Source of the DNA: Cavia porcellus
Taxonomy: Eukaryota > Chordata > Mammalia > Rodentia > Caviidae
Assembly (NCBI RefSeq): GCF_034190915.1
Contig: NW_026947639.1
Span: forward strand, 310,001-374,000
Direction of reading: 5' to 3'
DNA: 64,000 nt
The position numbers and the translations under genes were made by a program. Below the pieces are notes generated by a model that was not told where the DNA came from, did not search any database, and saw only the letters and a list, made by a program, of their open reading frames with translations. Positions 1 to 13,919 of this stretch are shown in pieces. The stretch's first letter is position 1. Every line of letters begins with the position of its first letter.

Positions 1-67
1 CACACACCCATACAATGCGCACCACCCCGTGATGTTTTTCTCACTCCTACTAGTGAATGTAATATAA
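1..67 (+). repeat. Reference monomer, with internal landmarks
   Basis: Taken as the type monomer in the phase used throughout. Positions 1-9 are CACACACCC. TGCGCA, a 6-bp palindrome, lies at 16-21. CCCCGTGATG lies at 25-34 and TTTTT at 35-39. TCACT at 41-45 and AGTGA at 52-56 are perfect reverse complements around a 6-nt loop, and ACTAGT at 49-54 overlaps that hairpin. GAATGTAATGTAA ends the unit and contains ATGTA twice. Consensus composition is A19 C21 G9 T18 (about 45% G+C, C well above G on this strand), with two CpG sites, in GCGC and CCGTG. This first copy carries AATATAA in place of AATGTAA near its end, a variant that recurs exactly 1541, 4422 and 5963 bp away. The phase is arbitrary; the biological junction could lie anywhere. 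Confidence 0.95.
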
Positions 68-1541
68 CACACACCCATACAATGCGCACCACAACGTGAT
101 GTTTTTCTCACTCCTACTAGTGAATGTAATGTAACACACACCCATACAATGCGCACCACCCCGTGATGTTTTTCTCACTCCTACTAGTGAATGTAATGTA
201 ACACACACCCATACAATGCGCACCACAACGTGATGTTTTTCTCACTCCTAGTAGTGAATGTAATGTAACACACACCCATACAATGCGCACCACCCCGTGA
301 TGTTTTTCTCACTCCTACTAGTGAATGTAATGTAACACACACCCATAAAATGCGCACCACCACGTGATGTTTTTCTCACTCCTACTAGTGAATGTAATGT
401 AACACACACCCATACAAGGCGCACCACCCCGTGATGTTTTTCTCACTCCCACTAGTGAATGTAATGTAACACACACCCATACAATGCGCACCACCCCGTG
501 ATGTTTTTCTCACTCCTACTAGTGAATGTAATGTAACACACACCCATACAAGGCGCACCACCCCGTGATGTTTTTCTCACTCCTACTAGTGAATGTAATG
601 TAACACACACCCATACAATGCGCACCACCCCGTGATGTTTTTCTCACTCCTACTAGTGAATGTAATGTAACACACACCCATACAATGCGCACCACCCCGT
701 GATGATTTTCTCACTCCTACGAGTGAATCTAATGTAACAAACACCCATACAATGCGCACCACCCCGTGATGTTTTTCTCACTCCTACTAGTGAATGTAAT
801 GTAACACACACCCATACAATGCGCACCACCCCGTGATGTTTTTCTCACTCCTACTAGTGAATGTAATGTAACACACACCCATACAATGCGCACCACAACG
901 TGATGTTTTTCTCACTCCTACTAGTGAATGTAATGTAACACACACCCATACAATGCGCACCACCCCGTGATGTTTTTCTCACTCCTAATAGTGAATCTAA
1001 TGTAACAAACACCCATACAATGCACACCACCCCGTGATGTTTTTCTCACTCCTACCAGTGAATGTAATGTAACACACACCCATACAATGCGCACCACCCC
1101 GTGATGTTTTTCTCACTCCTACCAGTGAATGTAATGTAACACACACCCATACAATGCGCACCACCCCGTGATGTTTTTCTCACTCCTACTAGTGAATGTA
1201 ATGTAACACACACCCATACAATGCGCACCACCCCGTGATGTTTTTCTCACTCCTACTAGTGAATGTAATGTAACACACACCCATACAATGTGCACCACCC
1301 CGTGATGATTTTCTCACTCCTACTAGTGAATCTAATGTAACAAACACCCATACAATGCGAACCACCGCGTGATGTTTTCCTCACTCCTACTAGTGAATCT
1401 AATGTAACACACACCCATACATAGCGCACCACCCCATGATGTTTTTGTCACTCCTACTAGTGAATGTAATGTAACACACACCCATACAATGCGCACCACC
1501 CCGTGATGTTTTTCTCACTCCTACTAGTGAATGTAATGTAA
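1..1541 (+). repeat. Higher-order unit A, copy 1 (23 monomers)
   Basis: A 1541-bp (23 x 67) unit defined by ordered variant monomers: AATATAA at 61, CAACGTG near 92 and 226, CACGTG at 361, AAGGCG near 417 and 551, a CCTACG loop variant near 718, CCTAAT near 987, CCTACC near 1053 and 1121, and ACATAGCG at 1419. The same order returns at 4423-5963. Few private substitutions separate the two, for example TGCACACC near 1022. The first 980 bp or so also match 1542-2520, so that part exists in four copies in the window. The left part of the larger duplication may continue beyond the window start. Confidence 0.88.
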
Positions 1542-2985
1542 CACACACCCATACAATGCGCACCACCCCGTGATGTTTTTCTCACTCCTACTAGTGAATG
1601 TAATATAACACACACCCATACAATGCGCACCACAACGTGATGTTTTTCTCACTCCTACTAGTGAATGTAATGTAACACACACCCATACAATGCGCACCAC
1701 CCCGTGATGTTTTTCTCACTCCTACTAGTGAATGTAATGTAACACACACCCATACAATGCGCACCACAACGTGATGTTTTTCTCACTCCTACTAGTGAAT
1801 GTAATGTAACACACACCCATACAATGCGCACCACCCCGTGATGTTTTTCTCACTCCTACTAGTGAATGTAATGTAACACACACCCATACAATGCGCACCA
1901 CCACGTGATGTTTTTCTCACTCCTACTAGTGAATGCAATGTAACACACACCCATACAAGGCGCACCACCCCGTGATGTTTTTCTCACTCCCACTAGTGAA
2001 TGTAATGTAACACACACCCATACAATGCGCACCACCCCGTGATGTTTTTCTCACTCCTACTAGTGAATGTAATGTAACACACACCCATACAAGGCGCACC
2101 ACCCCGTGATGTTTTTCTCACTCCTACTAGTGAATGTAATGTAACACACACCCATACAATGCGCACCACCCCGTGATGTTTTTCTCACTCCTACTAGTGA
2201 ATGTAATGTAACACACACCCATACAATGCGCACCACCCCGTGATGATTTTCTCACTCCTACGAGTGAATCTAATGTAACAAACACCCATACAATGCGCAC
2301 CACCCCGTGATGTTTTTCTCACTCCTACTAGTGAATGTAATGTAACACACACCCATACAATGCGCACCACCCCGTGATGTTTTTCTCACTCCTACTAGTG
2401 AATGTAATGTAACACACACCCATACAATGCGCACCACAACGTGATGTTTTTCTCACTCCTACTAGTGAATGTAATGTAACACACACCCATACAATGCGCA
2501 CCACCCCGTGATGTTTTTCTCACTCCTACTAGTGAATGTAATGTAACACACACCCATACAATGCGCACCACCACGTGATGTTTTTCTCACTCCTACTAGT
2601 GAATGTAATGTAACACACACCCATACAAGGCGCACCACCCCGTGATGTTTTTCTCACTCCTACTAGTGAATGTAATGTAACACACACCCATACAATGCGC
2701 ACCACCCCGTGATGTTTTTCTCACTCCTACTAGTTAATGTAATGTAACACACACCCATACAAGGCGCACCACCCCATGATGTTTTTCTCACTCCTACTAG
2801 TGAATGTAATGTAACACACACCCATACAATGCGCACCACCCCGTGATGTTTTTCTCACTCCTACTAGTGAATGTAGTGTAACACACACCCATACAATGTG
2901 CACCACCCCGTGATGTTTTTCTCACTGCTACTAGTGAATGTAATGTAACACACACCCATACAATGCGCACCACCCCGTGATGTTT
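1542..2985 (+). repeat. Higher-order unit A, variant copy 2
   Basis: Begins exactly one 1541-bp period after the window start (AATATAA at 1602). It follows unit A as far as the CAACG monomer near 2439. Then, instead of the CCTAAT/CCTACC series, it re-enters a second CACGTG-AAGGCG series: CACGTG at 2572, which is 670 bp (10 monomers) after the one at 1902. It ends with two markers, GTAGTG at 2873 and CTCACTGC at 2921. This looks like an internal 10-monomer tandem duplication made by unequal exchange. The whole stretch recurs at 5964-7407. The right limit is approximate. Confidence 0.82.
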
Positions 2986-3880
2986 TTCTCACTCCTACTA
3001 TTGAATGTAATGTAACACACACCCATACAATGCGCACCACCCCGTGATGTTTTTCTCACTCCTACTAGTGAATGTAATGTAACACACACCCATACAATGC
3101 GCACCACCCCGTGATGTTTTTCTCACTCCTACTAGTGAATGTAATGTAACACACAGCCATACAATGCGCACCACCCCGTGATGTTTTTCTCACTCCTACT
3201 AGTGAATGTAATGTAACACACACCCATACAATGCGCACCACCCCGTGATGATTTTCTCACTCCTACTAGTGAATCTAATGTAACAAACACCCATACAATG
3301 CGCACCACCCCGTGATGTTTTTCTCACTCCTACCAGTGAATGTAATGTAACACACACCCATACAATGCGCACCACCCCGTGATGTTTTTCTCACTCCTAC
3401 TAGTGAATGTAATGTAACACACACCCATACAATGCGCACCACCCCGTGATGTTTTTCTCACTCCTACTATTGAATGTAATGTAACACACACCCATACAAT
3501 GCGCACCACCCCGTGATGTTTTTCTCACTCCTACTAGTGAATGTAATGTAACACACACCCATACAATGCGCACCACCCCGTGATGTTTTTCTCACTCCTA
3601 CTAGTGAATGTAATGTAACACACACCCATACAATGCGCACCACCCCGTGATGTTTTTCTCACTCCTACTAGTGAATGTAATGTAACACACACCCATACAA
3701 TGCGCACCACCCCGTGATGATTTTCTCACTCCTACTAGTGAATCTAATGTAACAAACACCCATACAATGCGCACCACCCCGTGATGTTTTTCTCACTCCT
3801 ACCAGTGAATGTAATGTAACACACACCCATACAATGCGCACCACCCCGTGATGATTTTCTCACTCCTACTAGTGAATCTA
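2940..3880 (+). repeat. Seven-monomer (469 bp) tandem duplication
   Basis: Three variants repeat at exactly 469 bp: CTATTGAATG (TTGAATG at 3001 and 3470), the GATGATTTTC monomer (3247 and 3716) and the CCTACC loop variant (TACC at 3331 and 3800). The first copy has a private ACACAGCC near 3151. A further two-monomer (134 bp) repeat of the GATGATTTTC monomer follows at about 3850. The stretch from here to 4422 is ordinary 67-bp monomers ending in the ACATAGCG variant near 4300. Confidence 0.8.
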
Positions 3881-4422
3881 ATGTAACAAACACCCATACA
3901 ATGCGCACCACCCCGTGATGTTTTTCTCACTCCTACCAGTGAATGTAATGTAACACACACCCATACAATGCGCACCACCCCGTGATGTTTTTCTCACTCC
4001 TACCAGTGAATCTAATGTAACACACACCCATACAATGCGCACCACCCCGTGATGTTTTTCTCACTCCTACTAGTGAATCTAATGTAACACACACCCATAC
4101 AATGCGCACCACCCCGTGATGTTTTTCTCACTCCTACTAGTGAATGTAATGTAACACACACCCATACAATGCGCACCACCCCGTGATGATTTTCTCACTC
4201 CTACTAGTGAATCTAATGTAACAAACACCCATACAATGCGAACCACCCCGTGATGTTTTCCTCACTCCTACTAGTGAATCTAATGTAACACACACCCATA
4301 CATAGCGCACCACCCCATGATGTTTTTGTCACTCCTACTAGTGAATGTAATGTAACACACACCCATACAATGCGCACCACCCCGTGATGTTTTTCTCACT
4401 CCTACTAGTGAATGTAATGTAA

Positions 4423-5963
4423 CACACACCCATACAATGCGCACCACCCCGTGATGTTTTTCTCACTCCTACTAGTGAATGTAATATAACACACACCCAT
4501 ACAATGCGCACCACAACGTGATGTTTTTCTCACTCCTACTAGTGAATGTAATGTAACACACACCCATACAATGCGCACCACCCCGTGATGTTTTTCTCAC
4601 TCCTACTAGTGAATGTAATGTAACACACACCCATACAATGCGCACCACAACGTGATGTTTTTCTCACTCCTAGTAGTGAATGTAATGTAACACACACCCA
4701 TACAATGCGCACCACCCCGTGATGTTTTTCTCACTCCTACTAGTGAATGTAATGTAACACACACCCATACAATGCGCACCACCACGTGATGTTTTTCTCA
4801 CTCCTACTAGTGAATGTAATGTAACACACACCCATACAAGGCGCACCACCCCGTGATGTTTTTCTCACTCCCACTAGTGAATGTAATGTAACACACACCC
4901 ATACAATGCGCACCACCCCGTGATGTTTTTCTCACTCCTACTAGTGAATGTAATGTAACACACACCCATACAAGGCGCACCACCCCGTGATGTTTTTCTC
5001 ACTCCTACTAGTGAATGTAATGTAACACACACCCATACAATGCGCATCACCCCGTGATGTTTTTCTCACTCCTACTAGTGAATGTAATGTAACACACACC
5101 CATACAATGCGCACCACCCCGTGATGATTTTCTCACTCCTACGAGTGAATCTAATGTAACAAACACCCATACAATGCGCACCACCCCGTGATGTTTTTCT
5201 CACTCCTACTAGTGAATGTAATGTAACACACACCCATACAATGCGCACCACCCCGTGATGTTTTTCTCACTCCTACTAGTGAATGTAATGTAACACACAC
5301 CCATACAATGCGCACCACAACGTGATGTTTTTCTCACTCCTACTAGTGAATGTAATGTAACACACACCCATACAATGCGCACCACCCCGTGATGTTTTTC
5401 TCACTCCTAATAGTGAATCTAATGTAACAAACACCCATACAATGCGCACCACCCCGTGATGTTTTTCTCACTCCTACCAGTGAATGTAATGTAACACACA
5501 CCCATACAATGCGCACCACCCCGTGATGTTTTTCTCACTCCTACCAGTGAATCTAATGTAACACACACCCATACAATGCGCACCACCCCGTGATGTTTTT
5601 CTCACTCCTACTAGTGAATCTAATGTAACACACACCCATACAATGCGCACCACCCCGTGATGTTTTTCTCACTCCTACTAGTGAATGTAATGTAACACAC
5701 ACCCATACAATGTGCACCACCCCGTGATGATTTTCTCACTCCTACTAGTGAATCTAATGTAACAAACACCCATACAATGCGAACCACCGCGTGATGTTTT
5801 CCTCACTCCTACTAGTGAATCTAATGTAACACACACCCATACATAGCGCACCACCCCATGATGTTTTTGTCACTCCTACTAGTGAATGTAATGTAACACA
5901 CACCCATACAATGCGCACCACCCCGTGATGTTTTTCTCACTCCTACTAGTGAATGTAATGTAA
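4423..5963 (+). repeat. Higher-order unit A, copy 3 (4422-bp duplicate of 1-1541)
   Basis: Offset exactly 4422 bp (66 monomers) from 1-1541, with the same order of variants: AATATAA 4483, CACGTG 4783, ATAGCG 5843 (against 61, 361, 1421). Private differences are few. Examples are GCATCACC near 5044, and the second CCTACC monomer near 5543, which is followed by GAATCTAATG where the first copy has GAATGTAATG. Length is conserved to the base, with no indel. Confidence 0.88.
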
Positions 5964-7407
5964 CACACACCCATACAATGCGCACCACCCCGTGATGTTT
6001 TTCTCACTCCTACTAGTGAATGTAATATAACACACACCCATACAATGCGCACCACAACGTGATGTTTTTCTCACTCCTACTAGTGAATGTAATGTAACAC
6101 ACACCCATACAATGCGCACCACCCCGTGATGTTTTTCTCACTCCTACTAGTGAATGTAATGTAACACACACCCATACAATGCGCACCACAACGTGATGTT
6201 TTTCTCACTCCTACTAGTGAATGTAATGTAACACACACCCATACAATGCGCACCACCCCGTGATGTTTTTCTCACTCCTACTAGTGAATGTAATGTAACA
6301 CACACCCATACAATGCGCACCACCACGTGATGTTTTTCTCACTCCTACTAGTGAATGTAATGTAACACACACCCATACAAGGCGCACCACCCCGTGATGT
6401 TTTTCTCACTCCCACTAGTGAATGTAATGTAACACACACCCATACAATGCGCACCACCCCGTGATGTTTTTCTCACTCCTACTAGTGAATGTAATGTAAC
6501 ACACACCCATACAAGGCGCACCACCCCGTGATGTTTTTCTCACTCCTACTAGTGAATGTAATGTAACACACACCCATACAATGCGCACCACCCCGTGATG
6601 TTTTTCTCACTCCTACTAGTGAATGTAATGTAACACACACCCATACAATGCGCACCACCCCGTGATGATTTTCTCACTCCTACGAGTGAATCTAATGTAA
6701 CAAACACCCATACAATGCGCACCACCCCGTGATGTTTTTCTCACTCCTACTAGTGAATGTAATGTAACACACACCCATACAATGCGCACCACCCCGTGAT
6801 GTTTTTCTCACTCCTACTAGTGAATGTAATGTAACACACACCCATACAATGCGCACAACAACGTGATGTTTTTCTCACTCCTACTAGTGAATGTAATGTA
6901 ACACACACCCATACAATGCGCACCACCCCGTGATGTTTTTCTCACTCCTACTAGTGAATGTAATGTAACACACACCCATACAATGCGCACCACCACGTGA
7001 TGTTTTTCTCACTCCTACTAGTGAATGTAATGTAACACACACCCATACAAGGCGCACCACCCCGTGATGTTTTTCTCACTCCTACTAGTGAATGTAATGT
7101 AACACACACCCATACAATGCGCACCACCCCGTGATGTTTTTCTCACTCCTACTAGTTAATGTAATGTAACACACACCCATACAAGGCGCACCACCCCATG
7201 ATGTTTTTCTCACTCCTACTAGTGAATGTAATGTAACACACACCCATACAATGCGCACCACCCCGTGATGTTTTTCTCACTCCTACTAGTGAATGTAGTG
7301 TAACACACACCCATACAATGTGCACCACCCCGTGATGTTTTTCTCACTGCTACTAGTGAATGTAATGTAACACACACCCATACAATGCGCACCACCCCGT
7401 GATGATT
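5964..7407 (+). repeat. Higher-order unit A, copy 4 (duplicate of 1542-2985)
   Basis: Follows 1542-2985 at the same 4422-bp offset: AATATAA 6024, CACGTG 6324 and 6994, TAGTG 7296 (against 2874), CTCACTGC near 7343 (against 2921). A private CACAACAACG lies near 6848. The copies part at about 7408, where this one passes into a GATGATTTTC/CTAATGAATCT monomer while the other keeps GATGTTTTTC with CTATTG. That fixes the right boundary of the 4422-bp duplication. Confidence 0.85.
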
Positions 7408-9180
7408 TTCTCACTCCTACTAATGAATCTAATGTAACAAACACCCATACAATGCGCAACACCCCGTGATGTTTTTCTCACTCCTACTAGTGAATGTAAT
7501 GTAACACACACCCATACAATGCGCACCACCCCGTGATGTTTTTCTCACTCCTACTAGTGAATGTAATGTAACACACACCCATACAATGCGCACCACCCTG
7601 TGATGTTTTTCTCACTCCTACTAGTGAATGTAATGTAACACACACCCATACAATGCGCACCACCCCGTGATGTTTTTCTCACTCCTACTACTGAATGTAA
7701 TGTAACACACACCCATACAATGCGCACCACCCCGTGATGTTTTTCTCACTCCTACTAGTGAATCTAATGTAACACACACCCATACAATGCGCACCACCCC
7801 GTGATGTTTTTCTCACTCCTACTAGTGAATGTAATGTAACACACACCCATACAATGCGCACCACCCCGTGATGTTTTTCTCACTCCTACTAGTGAATGTA
7901 ATGTAACACACACCCATACAATGCGCACCGCCCCGTGATGATTTTCTCACTCCTACTAGTGAATGTAATGTAACACACACCCATACAATGCGCACCACCC
8001 CGTGATGTTTTTCTCACTCCTACTAGTGAATGTAATGTAACACACACCCATACAATGCGCACCACCCCGTGATGATTTTCTCACTCCTACTAGTGAATGT
8101 AATGTAACAAACACCCATACAATGCGCACCAGCCCGTGATGATTTTCTCACTCCTACTAGTGAATCTAATGTAACAAACACCCATACAATGCGCACCACC
8201 CCGTGATGTTTTTCTCACTCCTACTAGTGAATGTAATGTAACACACACCCATACAATGCGCACCACCCCGTGATGTTTTTCTCACTCCTACTAGTGAATG
8301 TAATGTAACACACACCCATAAAATGCGCACCACCCCGTGACGTTTTTCTCACTCCTACTAGTGAATCTAATGTAACACACACCCATACAATGCGCACCAC
8401 CCCGTGATGTTTTTCTCACTCCTACTAGTGAATGTAATGTAACACACACCCATACAATGCGCACCACCCCGTGATGATTTTCTCACTCCTACTAGTGAAT
8501 CTAATGTAACAAATATCCATACAATGCGCAGCACCCCGTGATGTTTTTCTCACTCCTACTAGTGAATGTAATGTAACACACACCCATACAATGCGCACCA
8601 CCCCGTGATGTTTTTCTCACTCCTACTAGTGAATCTAATGTAACACACACCCATACAATGCGCACCACCCCGTGTTGTTTTTCTCACTCCTACTAGTGAA
8701 TCTAATGTAACACACACCCATACAATGCGCACCACCCCGTGATGTTTTTGTCACTCCTACTAGTGAATGTAATGTAACACACACCCATACAATGCGCACC
8801 ACCCCGTGATGATTTTCTCACTCCTACTAGTGAATCTAATGTAACAAACACCCATACAATGCGCACCACCCCGTGATGTTTTTCTCACTCCTACTAGTGA
8901 ATGTAATGTAACACACACCCATACAATGCGCACCACCCCGTGATGTTTTTCTCACTCCTACTAGTGAATGTAATGTAACACACACCCATACAATGCGCAC
9001 CACCCCGTGATGTTTTTGTCACTCATACTAGTGAATCTAATGTAACAAACACCCATACAATGCGCAAAACCCCGTGATGTTTTTCTCACTCCTACTAGTG
9101 AATCTAATGTAACACACACCCATACAATGCGCACCACCCCGTGATGTTTTTCTCACTGCTACTAGTGAATCTAATGTAAC
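7408..9180 (+). repeat. Transitional mosaic of 67-bp monomers
   Basis: No gene or unrelated sequence. Monomers are still strictly 67 bp, but the unit-A markers (AATATAA, CAACGTG, AAGGCG) disappear. Markers of the central region appear instead: ATAAAATG with GTGACG at 8318-8342, AAATATCC with GCGCAGC near 8513, CGTGTTG near 8675, and the GTCACTCATACTAG haplotype near 9018. About 8050-8600 is repeated at 10190-10740 (offset 2142 bp). Two monomers near 7940 and 8080 carry GATGATTTTC with GAATGTAATG, breaking the usual linkage of GATGATTTTC with GAATCTAATG. Confidence 0.8.
8050..8600 (+). repeat. Segment duplicated at 10190-10740 (offset 2142 bp)
   Basis: The order GATGATTTTC with GAATGTAATG and AACAAAC (8074/10216), ATAAAATG with GTGACG (8318/10460) and AACAAAT with GCGCAGC (8510/10653) repeats at 2142 bp. 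That equals 32 monomers less the two 66-bp monomers between them. The left copy has AAATATCC and CACCAGCCCG, which the right copy lacks. Edges are approximate. Confidence 0.75.
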
Positions 9181-10799
9181 ACACACCCATACAATGCGCA
9201 CCACACCGTGATGTTTTTCTCACTCCTATAGTGAATGTAATGTAACACACACCCATACAATGCGCACCACCCCGTGATGTTTTTCTCACTCCTACTAGTG
9301 AATGTAATGTAACACACACCCATACAATGCGCACCACCCCGTGATGTTTTTGTCACTCATACTAGTGAATCTAATGTAACAAACACCCATACAATGCGCA
9401 CCACCCCGTGATGTTTTTCTCACTCCTACTAGTGAATCTAATGTAACACACACCCATACAATGCGCACCACCCCGTGATGTTTTTCTCACCCCTACTAGT
9501 GAATGTAATGTAACACACACCCATACAATGCGCACCACCCCGTGATGTTTTTCTCACTCCTACTAGTGAATGTAATGTAACACACACCCATACAATGCGC
9601 ACCACCTCGTGATGATTTTCTCACTCCTACTAGTGAATCTAATGTAACACACACCCATACAATGCGCACCATCCCGTGATGTTTTTCTCACTCCTACTAG
9701 TGAATGTAATGTAACACACACCCATACAATGCGCACCACCCCGTGATGTTTTTGTCACTCATACTAGTGAATCTAATGTAACAAACACCCATACAATGCG
9801 CACCACCCCGTGATGTTTTTCTCACTCCTACTAGTGAATCTAATGTAACACACACCCATACAATGCGCACCACCCCGTGATGTTTTTCTCACTCCTATAG
9901 TGAATGTAATGTAACACACACCCATACAATGCGCACCACCCCGTGATGTTTTTCTCACTCCTACTAGTGAATGTAATGTAACACACACCCTTACTATGCG
10001 CACCACCCCGTGATGTTTTTCTCACTCCTACTAGTGAATGTAATGTAACACACACCCATACAATGCGCACCACCCCGTGATGTTTTTCTCACTCCTACTA
10101 GTGAATGTAATGTAACACACACCCATGCAATGCGCACCACCCCGTGATGTTTTTCTCACTCCTACTAGTGAATGTAATGTAACACACACCCATACAATGC
10201 GCACCACCCCGTGATGATTTTCTCACTCCTACTAGTGAATGTAATGTAACAAACACCCATACAATGCGCACCACCCCGTGATGATTTTCTCACTCCTACT
10301 AGTGAATCTAATGTAACAAACACCCATACAATGCGCACCACCCCGTGATGTTTTTCTCACTCCTACTAGTGAATGTAATGTAACACACACCCATACAATG
10401 CGCACCACCCCGTGATGTTTTTCTCACTCCTACTAGTGAATGTAATGTAACACACACCCATAAAATGCGCACCACCCCGTGACGTTTTTCTCACTCCTAC
10501 TAGTGAATCTAATGTAACACACACCCATACAATGCGCACCACCCCGTGATGTTTTTCTCACTCCTACTAGGGAATGTAATGTAACACACACCCATACAAT
10601 GCGCACCACCCCGTGATGATTTTCTCACTCCTACTAGTGAATCTAATGTAACAAATACCCATACAATGCGCAGCACCCCGTGATGTTTTTCTCACTCCTA
10701 CTAGTGAATGTAATGTAACACACACCCATACAATGCGCACCACCCCATGATGTTTTTCTCACTCCTACTAGTGAATGTAATGTAACACACACCCATACA

Positions 10800-12160
10800 A
10801 TGCGCACCACCCCGTGATGTTTTTGTCACTCATACTAGTGAATCTAATGTAACAAACACCCATACAATGCGCAAAACCCCGTGATGTTTTTCTCACTCCT
10901 ACTAGTGAATCTAATGTAACACACACCCATACAATGCGCACCACCCCGTGATGTTTTTCTCACTCCTACTAGTGAATCTAATGTAACACACACCCATACA
11001 ATGCGCACCACACCGTGATGTTTTTCTCACTCCTATAGTGAATGTAATGTAACACACACCCATACAATGCGCAGCACCCCGTGATGTTTTTCTCACTCCT
11101 ACTAGTGAATGTAATGTAACACACACCCATACAATGCGCACCACCCCGTGATGTTTTTGTCACTCATACTAGTGAATCTAATGTAACAAACACCCATACA
11201 ATGCGCACCACCCCGTGATGTTTTTCTCACTCCTACTAGTGAATCTAATGTAACACACACCCATACAATGCGCACCACCCCGTGATGTTTTTCTCACCCC
11301 TACTAGTGAATGTAATGTAACACACACCCATACAATGCGCCCCACCCCGTGCTGTTTTTCTCACTCCTACTAGTGAATGTAATGTAACACACACCCATAC
11401 AATGCGCACCACCCCGTGATGTTTTTCTCACTCCTACTAGTGAATGTAATGTAACACACACCCATAAAATGCGCACCACCCCGTGAAGTTTTTCTCACTC
11501 CTACTAGTGAATCTAATGTAACACACACCCATACAATGCGCACCACCCCGTGATGTTTTTCTCACTCCTACTAGTGAATGTAATGTAACATACACCCATA
11601 CAATGCGCACCACCCCGTGATGATTTTCTCACTCCTACTAGTGAATCTAATGTAACAAATACCCATACAATGCGCAGCACCCCGTGATGTTTTTCTCACT
11701 CCTACTAGTGAATGTAATGTAACACACACCCATACAATGCGCACCACCCCGTGATGTTTTTCTCACTCCTACTAGTGAATCTAATGTAACACACACCCAT
11801 ACAATGCGCACCACCCCGTGTTGTTTTTCTCACTCCTACTAGTGAATCTAATGTAACACACACCCATACAATGCGCACCACCCCGTGATGTTTTTCTCAC
11901 TCCTACTAGTGAATGTAATGTAACACACACCCATACAATGCGCACCACCCCGTGATGATTTTCTCACTCCTACTAGTGAATCTAATGTAACAAACACCCA
12001 TACAATGCGCACCACCCCGTGATGTTTTTCTCACTCCTACTAGTGAATGTAATGTAACACACACCCATACAATGCGCACCACCCCGTGATGTTTTTCTCA
12101 CTCCTACTAGTGAATGTAATGTAACACACACCCATACAATGCGCACCACCCCGTGATGTT
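10800..12160 (+). repeat. Segment B1, re-found 14.5 kb downstream
   Basis: Carries a rare marker series: GCGCAAAACCCC near 10870, CACACCGTG near 11010, GCGCCCCACCCCGTGCTG near 11338, ATAAAATG with GTGAAG at 11464, AAATACCC with GCGCAGC near 11660, CGTGTTG near 11818. The same series occurs at about 25.32-26.68 kb. The offset is 14,522 bp, exactly 217 monomers minus the 17 single-base deletions lying between, so the copies are in register at the base level. Its left part also matches 8990-9520 (offset 1807). Confidence 0.82.
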
Positions 12161-13919
12161 TTTGTCACTCATACTAGTGAATCAAATGTAACAAACACCC
12201 ATACAATGCGCACCACCCCGTGATGTTTTTCTCACTCCTACTAGTGAATCTAATGTAACACACACCCATACAATGCGCACCACCCCGTGATGTTTTTCTC
12301 ACTCCTACTAGTGAATCTAATGTAACACACACCCATACAATGCGCACCACAAAGTGATGTTTTTCTCACTCCTATAGTGAATGTAATGTAACACACACCC
12401 ATACAATGCGCACCACCCCGTGATGTTTTTCTCACTCCTACTAGTGAATGTAATGTAACACACACCCATACAATGCGCACCACCCCGTGATGTTTTTGTC
12501 ACTCATACTAGTGAATCTAATGTAACAAACACCCATACAATGCGCACCACCCCGTGATGTTTTTCTCACTCCTACTAGTGAATCTAATGTAACACACACC
12601 CATACAATGCGCACCACCCCGTGATGTTTTTCTCACCCCTACTAGTGAATGTAATGTAACACACACCCATACAATGCGCACCACCCCGTGATGTTTTTCT
12701 CACTCCTACTAGTGAATGTAATGTAACACACACCCATACAATGCGCACCACCTCGTGATGATTTTCTCACTCCTACTAGTGAATCTAATGTAACACACAC
12801 CCATACAATGCGCACCACCCCGTGATGTTTTTCTCACTCCTACTAGTGAATGTAATGTAACACACACCCATACAATGCGCACCACCCCGTGATGTTTTTG
12901 TCACTCATACTAGTGAATCTAATGTAACAAACACCCATACAATGCGCACCACCCCGTGATGTTTTTCTCACTCCTACTAGTGAATCTAATGTAACACACA
13001 CCCATACAATGCGCACCACCCCGTGATGTTTTTCTCACTCCTATAGTGAATGTAATGTAACACACACCCATACAATGCGCACCACCCCGTGATGTTTTTC
13101 TCACTCCTACTAGTGAATGTAATGTAACACACACCCTTACTATGCGCACCACCCCGTGATGTTTTTCTCACTCCTACTAGTGAATGTAATGTAACACACA
13201 CCCATACAATGCGCACCATCCCGTGATGTTTTTCTCACTCCTACTAGTGAATGTAATGTAACACACACCCATGCAATGCGCACCACCCCGTGATGTTTTT
13301 CTCACTCCTACTAGTGAATCTAATGTAACACACACCCATACAATGCGCACCACCCCGTGATGTTTTTCTCACTCCTACTAGTGAATGTAATGTAACACAC
13401 ACCCATGCAATGCGCACCACCCCGTGATGTTTTTGTCACTCCTACTAGTGAATGTAATGTAACACACACCCATGCAATGCGCACCACCCCGTGATGTTTT
13501 TCTCACTCCTACTAGTGAATGTAATGTAACACACACCCATACAATGCGCCCCACCCCGTGATGTTTTTCTCACTCCTACTAGTGAATGTAATGTAACACA
13601 CACCCATACAATGCGCACCACCCCGTGATGTTTTTCTCACTCCTACTAGTGAATGTAATGTAACACACACCCATACAATGCGCACCACCCCGTGATGTTT
13701 TTCTCACTCCTACTAGTGAATCTAATGTAACACACACCCATACAATGCGCACCACAAAGTGATGTTTTTCTCACTCCTATAGTGAATGTAATGTAACACA
13801 CACCCATACAATGCGCACCACCCCGTGATGTTTTTCTCACTCCTACTAGTGAATGTAATGTAACACACACCCATACAATGCGCACCACCCCGTGATGTTT
13901 TTGTCACTCATACTAGTGA

